DNA from: Paenibacillaceae bacterium
GTDB lineage: Bacteria > Bacillota > Bacilli > Paenibacillales > Paenibacillaceae
Reading direction: 5' to 3'
Assembly: GCA_004134985.1 (NCBI GenBank)
Contig: REGQ01000029.1
Span: forward strand, 33,394 to 80,764
Length of the DNA: 47,371 nucleotides
The notes below the pieces were generated by a model. That model worked only from the letters and a program-made list of their open reading frames with translations, did no database searches and was not told where the DNA came from. This document shows, piece by piece, positions 42,701 through 47,371 of this stretch (positions are counted from its first letter, which is position 1; the number at the start of each line of letters is the position of its first letter). The translations under genes were made by a program, and so were the position numbers.

Positions 42701-44087
42701 ATACAAGGAAATCTTGAACAACGAGGTCTATTATACATGTACCTGTAAGATCGAGCTTGCCTATCTGTTCGGGCGATATCAGGAAGCCCTTGAATGGGTA
42801 GAGAAAGGGGAATTTAATACATTCCGCCAAACTCGAGAGCAAGTCCGCAAACAAAGAATTTACCATTCTCTAACGCTTGCTGCCATGTATACGGAAGTGT
42901 CGTCCACTGAGCAGCAGGGTATACGTGTCAAATTGCGCAAGCACTTGCGTTCCATGAGGAGATGGTCTGGTTATTACGGCAAGGATTCTTCGACTTATTT
43001 GCTCATAAGAGCTGAAGTTCATCGAATTGAAGGCAATAGGGTGGCTGCTGCCAAAATATACGAGGAGGCGATCCGGATAGCCCGCCATGCAGGGGAAGGG
43101 TTAACGGAGGCTATTTCTTGTGAACGGGCTGCTACTTTCTATAGGCAGTTGGGAAGCATGAACGGGGCGCAGGCTCTTATTGCTGATGCTTGTGATGCTT
43201 ACTCAAGATGGGGGGCCACTGCTAAAGCAAAAAAACTGAGCGAAGCACATCAAGGACTGAGATCAATCGTGGTTGAGATGGAAGGGAAAGACGTGGCGGC
43301 TACAGATGAGCGCAGAGCAATAGAAACAAAGCTTGAACAAGTGTCTTGGGGCGCTATGGGAAATGGACATAGCAAACAAAATACGGAATGGATGAGTTCG
43401 CTGGACAGTTGCAAAACGATGAGCCAATTGCTGGAATCAGTCATGCGCTATTCAGGTGCTGCAAAGGGACTTATCTTTAATAGCGATGGCAAGGTTGAAG
43501 AAGCAGCTGGCACAGTGAGCGATGAAGGAGTGATGTCGTACGCTGAGTCGATCGTTCGCTATGTATTGAAAACAGGCGAATCCGTTGTACTTGGCAATGC
43601 CTCGCGCAGTTCCTATTCTGCTGATCCCTCTATCGTTAGCAACCAGTCGCAATCTGTACTTTGTATGCCTGTTCTTTTTCCAGGAGGACTGTCACGGTCA
43701 GCGCTCTACCTGGAGAACAATCTCATATCCGACGTCTTCACGAAGGAAAAGCTGGAGCTATTGGAGCTAATGATGGCCCGTATTATGTATATGAAATCGT
43801 TGGAGAATTCTCGCAGCCAGAGCTATACGCCAATCCCAGCAGCAGACGCCCTGTCATCAGATTCTGAGAGCGCCCCGCAGCCGCTAGTTGAGCCGCTGAC
43901 GGATCGTGAAACAGAGATTTTGTACGCACTGACTGATGGATTGTCGAATAAGGAAATTGGATTAAATTTGAATATAATGGAATCCACAGTGAAAACTCAT
44001 GTATCTAACATATATGGAAAACTTGAAGTAAAACGTCGTGGTCAGGCTGTTGTTAGGGCAAGGGAGATGGGTTTAATTAGGAAATAA
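39729..44087 (+). CDS. Giant LuxR-type regulator: kinase-like C-lobe, AAA ATPase, TPR-like, GAF, LuxR HTH
   Basis: 1452 residues from ATG 39729 (GGGGATGGAG 6 bases upstream; GTG 39690 lacks one). Residues about 1-190 resemble only the C-lobe of a Ser/Thr kinase: LHPAGIQVQ replaces the HRD loop, TDHRL replaces DFG, but ASPEQTGRI (APE-like) and DERSDLYALGMIFFEMLSG are kept. No Gly-rich loop or Lys is present, so it is a pseudokinase. Then Walker A GSAGSGKTVLVREL (about 228-241), Walker B VIFLDDLQWADP (about 354-365), a long helical repeat region (about 620-1180), a GAF-like domain (about 1230-1370) and a LuxR HTH (about 1389-1452: LTDRETEILYALTDGLSNKEIG). A STAND-type signal integrator; ligand unknown. 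The SLH lipoprotein gene follows 115 bp later. Confidence 0.9.
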   Translation: MMVAEAVKLKELMNGTSMDDVLPFLHIAIGLTELVQKTHKQNRLIGALHPAGIQVQLDRKVAILTDHRLVDYTYASPEQTGRINRMPDERSDLYALGMIFFEMLSGSLPFHAQSTEEWIHVHLAVVPKPLRELRPDMEGPLEAVIMKLLSKRPEERYQSAYGLLTDLKRCASSKEATGEIVSFEIAHADEASRFRLPQTLFGRDKEARALREAFEQARAGASSFVFVSGSAGSGKTVLVRELRTLVRRDGFRFISGKCDMLNRDIPFSSLLQALRGLIQQIWSESPERVVKLKRQLTEALGQGAAVIVQLLPEAAELLDEIPAIEPLHPAEAAIRLHRLVPIFIKVFVDKQHPLVIFLDDLQWADPATIDVLRTIVHDKARPGLLVIGAFREEAASGLEDGAEKQVDAAAWIEESLSLHHGLQLSVRHINLEALSYMEVRQFVSHVLDENSARIRSLAEVLYHRTGGNPLYLNRLLDNLYRESKLYYNEEEAAWAWDTSVITQLPDDPDILHLIGARIRTLPPEKIELLAIGAAIGYRFHSSIISLVSGHPLHSARQLLHDLEEDGLLCRENDSDEADEDGRYYKFLHDRIQQAAYMTMSESDKTSLHLTTGRVIRDHLSSESEFTIFDMVYHLNLGSDKIVDEAEKRALAEYNYQAGLKSKATTAFTAALHFFEIALRLSGNDWQNPASLAYRIMLEVPECEYMCGHTERAEELLEGLMSCTTEVVERSHIYLISIAMYVYLNDDAKAVHVGQQALAEFGWYLPERPSKALVIKEVMMTQSALFYMREDVAHLPINREPRYKALSDLVMAISTSVFTLNLELSAVLFSRFVRYGLKHGSNEAFSFMLASYGLVIYKKSRFYTGSQYIDKALHLATSFDSADLQCRLYFLRGLVRLENPNEGGKQFEHSIQYGMESANLKYVSLAMLTTTTTYTGDLHTLSVLIRHYEEISRQLLDEVTLNIFRIVRWYIAQMQDGAEESDEGVTPLLNDRYKEILNNEVYYTCTCKIELAYLFGRYQEALEWVEKGEFNTFRQTREQVRKQRIYHSLTLAAMYTEVSSTEQQGIRVKLRKHLRSMRRWSGYYGKDSSTYLLIRAEVHRIEGNRVAAAKIYEEAIRIARHAGEGLTEAISCERAATFYRQLGSMNGAQALIADACDAYSRWGATAKAKKLSEAHQGLRSIVVEMEGKDVAATDERRAIETKLEQVSWGAMGNGHSKQNTEWMSSLDSCKTMSQLLESVMRYSGAAKGLIFNSDGKVEEAAGTVSDEGVMSYAESIVRYVLKTGESVVLGNASRSSYSADPSIVSNQSQSVLCMPVLFPGGLSRSALYLENNLISDVFTKEKLELLELMMARIMYMKSLENSRSQSYTPIPAADALSSDSESAPQPLVEPLTDRETEILYALTDGLSNKEIGLNLNIMESTVKTHVSNIYGKLEVKRRGQAVVRAREMGLIRK

Positions 44088-44202
44088 TACCGATTTTCGA
44101 TATTTTTTTGTGCTCTACAACTTTCGGTGGATACGTTTTTCTTTTACTGAATCTATAATTTGTGAGTATTTATCAATTCATGAGTATGGAGGAGTAGAAG
44201 AA

Positions 44203-46578
44203 ATGAGAACAATGGAATCACCTAGTATGAAGAAAAGGGAGAAATTAGATAAATCTAATTTTAAACTACAGGCAAAAAAAACAAGTTTGTTGCTGATCGG
44301 TATACTCGTCTTATTGATTACCGGGTGTGATATTCAATTCTATGACACGAAGCAAGAGTTACTGGAAGGTGAACGAATATTTGCCCAGCAAACGAATGGC
44401 TCTATAACTGAAGCGGTTTATCAAGAAGCAGGGTATTACAGTTCCAATGTATTGGATACCGTAGTAGGTGCTTTTGTATCAGATGGTCAATATAATTGGG
44501 TTCCGGAGTTCACAGGAAATTCTAATCAACCTAATAAGTACTTTGTTCATGCGTCCAATGATTGGGGCAAACCTTCAATTGCTCCGGTAAAGGTGGCAAT
44601 TAAGGAGATAGGTACGGATACAGCAAGTAATATGAATTTTGTTATTTTGGATGTTTTCGGAGAAGGTGGAGAAAAGGTAGATGGCAGAACCCATGTTTAT
44701 GGCACATCTCCATCTGGCAACATGCTATTCTTTGATTTGGATTATCATAAAGGCAATAGTTTTGGATTGGCTGGTGACTCATCATCAACGATATTTGGAA
44801 AATACAATTTAAGTGACCCAAGCATTTTTGCTCATAAAGATTTGAAGCAATTACCCCTTCGAAGTCAGGATCAAGCAGAAGAGGGAGTAGTCGGTTTTCT
44901 CATACAAAACACAAATAACCTTTCATACTATGAACTCGAGCTTTATTCAGGAGAAAAGCTTGCAGCTAATCTGATCGATAAAGTGGAGGTCTTTTTAACC
45001 CCTCTTTGGCCTGAGAATGCAACCATCACAGGTACTAACGTTACGCAAACCGGGGTAACATTAACTTGGCCGCTCATCAATACAATAACGGGCTTAACAC
45101 CTGAAGGTTATGAAATTTATCAAAATGATGAATTAATCCAAACGGTACCTTCCAATGTTAATCAATATGAGGTGACAGAATTAACAGGAGGAACGGCATA
45201 CCGATTTGAAGTAAAGGCAAAGTACAATGGTAAAATCGGTAAAGAGGGTTTAAGCACTCAGGTGACGACTGAGGCTATTTCAAATTTTAATGTAAGCTTT
45301 AATGTAAATGGTGGTTCGGTCATCGCCGATCAAACCGTTTCCAATAACGGAAAAGCGACTAAACCATTGACTAACCCGACGAAGACAGGCTACACGTTCG
45401 CTGGTTGGTACACGGATAATAACTATACAACTGAATTTGATTTTGACAATACGCCAATCACCGGGGATACAATCATTTACGTGAAGTGGACGATCAATAA
45501 TTCCACATCCCCAGGTAGTGGTGGCGGTGGTAGCTATACAGGACCAACGTCACCAACGTCGACAACGGATGGTAAGCTAACACTTCCTGCTGGTACAGCT
45601 GGCGAAGTGAGCTTGGAAAATCAAATTGTGATCACTATTCCTGCTAATGCGACAAACAAAGAGCTGAAGTTAACGATTGAGAAATTGAAAGAATCGGAGC
45701 AACTGCTTCTAACGAAAAATAAGGTTTTGGCAAGTTCGATCTTTGAAGTTTTGAAAAACTTCTCTGAGAACTTCAGAAACCCGGTAACGCTTACCTTGTC
45801 CTTTGATCCGAATAGTTTAAAGGGTAACCAAAAACCTGTCATATTCTATTACGACGAAACGAAGAAGGAATGGGTAGAAGTCGGCGGCAGGGTGAATGGC
45901 AATAAAGTCTCCGTAGAAGTTGATCATTTTACGAAGTATGCAGTATTTGCAATAGGAGACGAGGGGTCAACGAATACGCCTCCAACGAACACGAAACCGA
46001 CGGACACGTCGCCAACGGACACGTCGCCGACGATTAACTTTAGTGATATTTTAGGACATTGGGCCGAGGCTAACATCAAACAGGCGGTAGAAAGTGGAAT
46101 CGTTAAGGGCTACCAAGAGGGTACGTTTATGCCGAATAAAACCGTGACTCGGGCAGAATTCGCTGTCATGCTGATCAATGCCTTGAAACCGCAAGTGGAG
46201 GCGACGCCTCTGACTTTCACAGATACGGCGAAGATCGGGTCCTGGGCACAGAACGCAGTCGCGCAAGCGGTGCAAGCCGGCATGATTAACGGGTATAAGG
46301 ACGGCTCCTTCCGTCCGAATGCAGAGATTACACGCGCTGAAATGGCTGTCATGATCGCCAATGCTTTGGGTCGGTCGATCGAAGCGAATGAGGCAACAGG
46401 CTTTGCTGACGACAAAGATATTCCGGCGTGGGCGAAAGGCAGCATTACCTTCGTGAAGCAAGCAGGAATCGTTCAAGGTAAAGGCGCCAACAATTTTGCC
46501 CCTCAAGATCAAACAACAAGAGCAGAGGCTGTAACCGTTCTGCTGAACATGCTGGCACTGCAGGGAGAGTTCCATTAG
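44203..46578 (+). CDS. SLH-domain lipoprotein with FN3, InlB-B and ZU5-like domains
   Basis: 791 residues from ATG 44203 (GGAGGAG 8 bases upstream). A lipobox ITGC places the lipidated Cys at 42 after SLLLIGILVLL. Then a novel N-terminal domain (about 60-290), an FN3 domain (about 300-390: GVTLTWPLINT...), one InlB B-repeat (about 398-460: VSFNVNGGSVIADQTV, TGYTFAGWYTDNNYTTEF), a Gly-rich linker, a ZU5-like domain (about 480-580: LPAGTAGEVSLENQIVITI; VDHFTKYAVFAIG), a Thr/Pro linker with TDTSP repeats and three C-terminal SLH domains (about 605-791). It would be anchored both in the membrane and to wall polymer. Possibly controlled by the LuxR-type protein upstream. Confidence 0.9.
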   Translation: MRTMESPSMKKREKLDKSNFKLQAKKTSLLLIGILVLLITGCDIQFYDTKQELLEGERIFAQQTNGSITEAVYQEAGYYSSNVLDTVVGAFVSDGQYNWVPEFTGNSNQPNKYFVHASNDWGKPSIAPVKVAIKEIGTDTASNMNFVILDVFGEGGEKVDGRTHVYGTSPSGNMLFFDLDYHKGNSFGLAGDSSSTIFGKYNLSDPSIFAHKDLKQLPLRSQDQAEEGVVGFLIQNTNNLSYYELELYSGEKLAANLIDKVEVFLTPLWPENATITGTNVTQTGVTLTWPLINTITGLTPEGYEIYQNDELIQTVPSNVNQYEVTELTGGTAYRFEVKAKYNGKIGKEGLSTQVTTEAISNFNVSFNVNGGSVIADQTVSNNGKATKPLTNPTKTGYTFAGWYTDNNYTTEFDFDNTPITGDTIIYVKWTINNSTSPGSGGGGSYTGPTSPTSTTDGKLTLPAGTAGEVSLENQIVITIPANATNKELKLTIEKLKESEQLLLTKNKVLASSIFEVLKNFSENFRNPVTLTLSFDPNSLKGNQKPVIFYYDETKKEWVEVGGRVNGNKVSVEVDHFTKYAVFAIGDEGSTNTPPTNTKPTDTSPTDTSPTINFSDILGHWAEANIKQAVESGIVKGYQEGTFMPNKTVTRAEFAVMLINALKPQVEATPLTFTDTAKIGSWAQNAVAQAVQAGMINGYKDGSFRPNAEITRAEMAVMIANALGRSIEANEATGFADDKDIPAWAKGSITFVKQAGIVQGKGANNFAPQDQTTRAEAVTVLLNMLALQGEFH

Positions 46579-46723
46579 ACCCACTCACGGACGCTTCCAT
46601 CATTTCAACTTGGGCAGTTGAAGTTGTTAAGAAATCGGTTCGCCTGGTATTTTGTGCGGCAAGCCAAATAGCTGTTGTAAGGTATCGGAGTATCCGGTAG
46701 CTCATGGTGAATCTTGCTGCATC

Positions 46724-46766
46724 AAAAGGCTTATATCCCAGATGATTCCAGGGATATAAGCCTTTT
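46724..46766. terminator. Bidirectional intrinsic terminator
   Basis: Perfect 16-bp stem AAAAGGCTTATATCCC / GGGATATAAGCCTTTT with an 11-base loop; flanking A and T runs make it work in both directions, ending the SLH lipoprotein gene and the opposite-strand SLH relic. Confidence 0.92.
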
Positions 46767-46790
46767 TGGCAAGAGCTATCTGTCTGTTTA

Positions 46791-47110
46791 TTAGTTGTTC
46801 TCTGTGTAAGACAGCATCCGCAGAAGCATGACGGCCGCTTTCGCCGGGTTGCTGTTTCGTTCGGCACGAAAACGGTTTCCGCCGCGACCTGTGACAATGC
46901 CCGGTTCGCGAATTGCTGCCACTGCGCCTCTTGCCCACCAGGCGATTGCTTCATCATCACCAAATCCAGTTGCAGCATTGCCGTCATTACCGTCAAGCAG
47001 CAGATCAAGTGCTCTTGCAATTATGAATGACGGCCATTTCTGCGCGGGTGATGCTTGCGCTTGGTCGGAAGCTGCCATCGTCATATCCATTAATAACCTT
47101 CGCCCGTACC
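46791..47110 (-). pseudogene. SLH-protein 3' remnant
   Basis: Minus-strand frames give AVRAKVINGYDDGSFRPSA with SITRAEMAV (second SLH domain), then after a frameshift ATGFGDDEAIAWWARGAVA, AIREPGIVTGRGGNRFRAE and AAVMLLRMLSYTENN, stop at 46791-46793. This is the usual C-terminal SLH pair, broken by a frameshift near 47025 and with no upstream part. The IS-like sequence to its right probably cut it off. Confidence 0.82.
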
Positions 47111-47334
47111 GCCCCTTATCCAACAATAGAAAATGATTGGATTACGGAGCCACCGACTGACAAACCGCCATGTCCCTTTGTGAAGGTGCATTCTATTTCG
47201 TGTGTTTCTGGGGATCTTGCGCTAAACATTCCTGTAGACGCTAAGAAATGGCGTTGGACAAAAAAAGGAGCACCTCGTATGATGGGGGTGTGAAACGGGT
47301 CAATGCCCTAAAACCCATCAAGGAGGCGCTTAAG
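47111..47334. other. Possible IS left end
   Basis: No gene seen. The sequence joins an SLH relic to the upstream region of the last gene and carries AAGGAGG at about 47320. Terminal inverted repeats could not be assigned because the element runs off the edge. Confidence 0.3.
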
Positions 47335-47371
47335 ATGAATTGTACGCGAAACGAGATTGAAAATCAACGGA
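47335..47371 (+). CDS. Start of a possible IS110-family transposase, partial
   Basis: ATG 47335 has AAGGAGG 8-9 bases upstream. Only 12 residues are visible (MNCTRNEIENQR), resembling the N-terminus of some IS110-type transposases (MNxTxNEKI...). Too short for confidence. Confidence 0.3.
   Translation, partial: MNCTRNEIENQR

Noticed and set aside
45960-46035. Short TDTSP-coding repeats as a CRISPR-like or regulatory array
   Set aside because: They are codons of a Thr/Pro linker between folded domains of the SLH lipoprotein.

Overview
The window looks like a chromosomal accessory region of a Paenibacillus-like Firmicute. The evidence is S-layer-homology (SLH) surface proteins at both ends, an Lpl/YtcP-type lipoprotein sugar ABC transporter with AraC-type regulators, strong AGGAGG ribosome-binding sites, and many TetR/LysR/HxlR-controlled detoxification operons. 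Base composition shifts visibly: about 3.0-14.8 kb is GC-richer than the AT-rich blocks around it. IS remnants, pseudogenes and a duplicated 1.4-kb block show a much rearranged segment. No rRNA, tRNA or CRISPR array was recognised.

Layout. (1) 1-2247, minus strand: 5' part of a large SLH surface protein running off the left edge, ending in near-identical 90-residue repeats. (2) 2380-3064: IS3-type transposase remnant and gene-poor debris. (3) 3.06-14.8 kb: a glycan-utilisation locus with an AraC regulator, a DUF1861 (mannoside-phosphorylase-like) protein, a membrane-anchored AraC sensor-regulator, two permeases, a lipoprotein binding protein, a 900-residue secreted protein of unknown function and a truncated GH38/DUF5054-like gene. 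(4) 14.84-16.55 kb: copy A of the duplicated block (ABC permease tail, 57-aa ORF, small membrane protein, ABC-ATPase pseudogene, SF0329-like remnant). (5) 16.76-20.74 kb: a TetR-controlled operon with two SDRs lacking the catalytic tyrosine, NIPSNAP proteins (one intact, one broken), a flavodoxin-fold quinone reductase and a tautomerase. Four copies of one 18-bp palindrome lie at its promoters. (6) 20.78-24.71 kb: LysR divergent from a YbfB-type MFS carrier, an Asp-nucleophile alpha/beta hydrolase and a canonical SDR. (7) 25.07-33.06 kb: a compact nonribosomal-peptide locus. It has a one-module synthetase with a methyltransferase inside its adenylation domain and a leucine-type specificity code, a phosphopantetheinyl transferase co-directional with a TetR gene, and a divergent three-gene ABC-2 exporter. 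The carrier domain is out of frame by one base. (8) 32.94-34.36 kb: copy B of the duplicated block. (9) 34.57-39.40 kb: MFS/TetR divergent pair, shortened SnoaL-like gene, Old Yellow Enzyme/HxlR divergent pair, DUF4256 gene. (10) 39.7-46.6 kb: a giant LuxR-type ATPase with a degenerate kinase-like N-terminus, followed by an SLH lipoprotein. (11) The right end holds an SLH pseudogene and the start of a possible IS110-type transposase.

Working model: region 3 senses, imports and processes an extracellular glycan, plausibly mannose-containing. Region 5 looks like an inducible response to a reactive small molecule. Region 7 is a self-contained make, activate, regulate and export set for a very small leucine-derived metabolite. 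All functional statements come from reading protein motifs by eye, and no database search was run.
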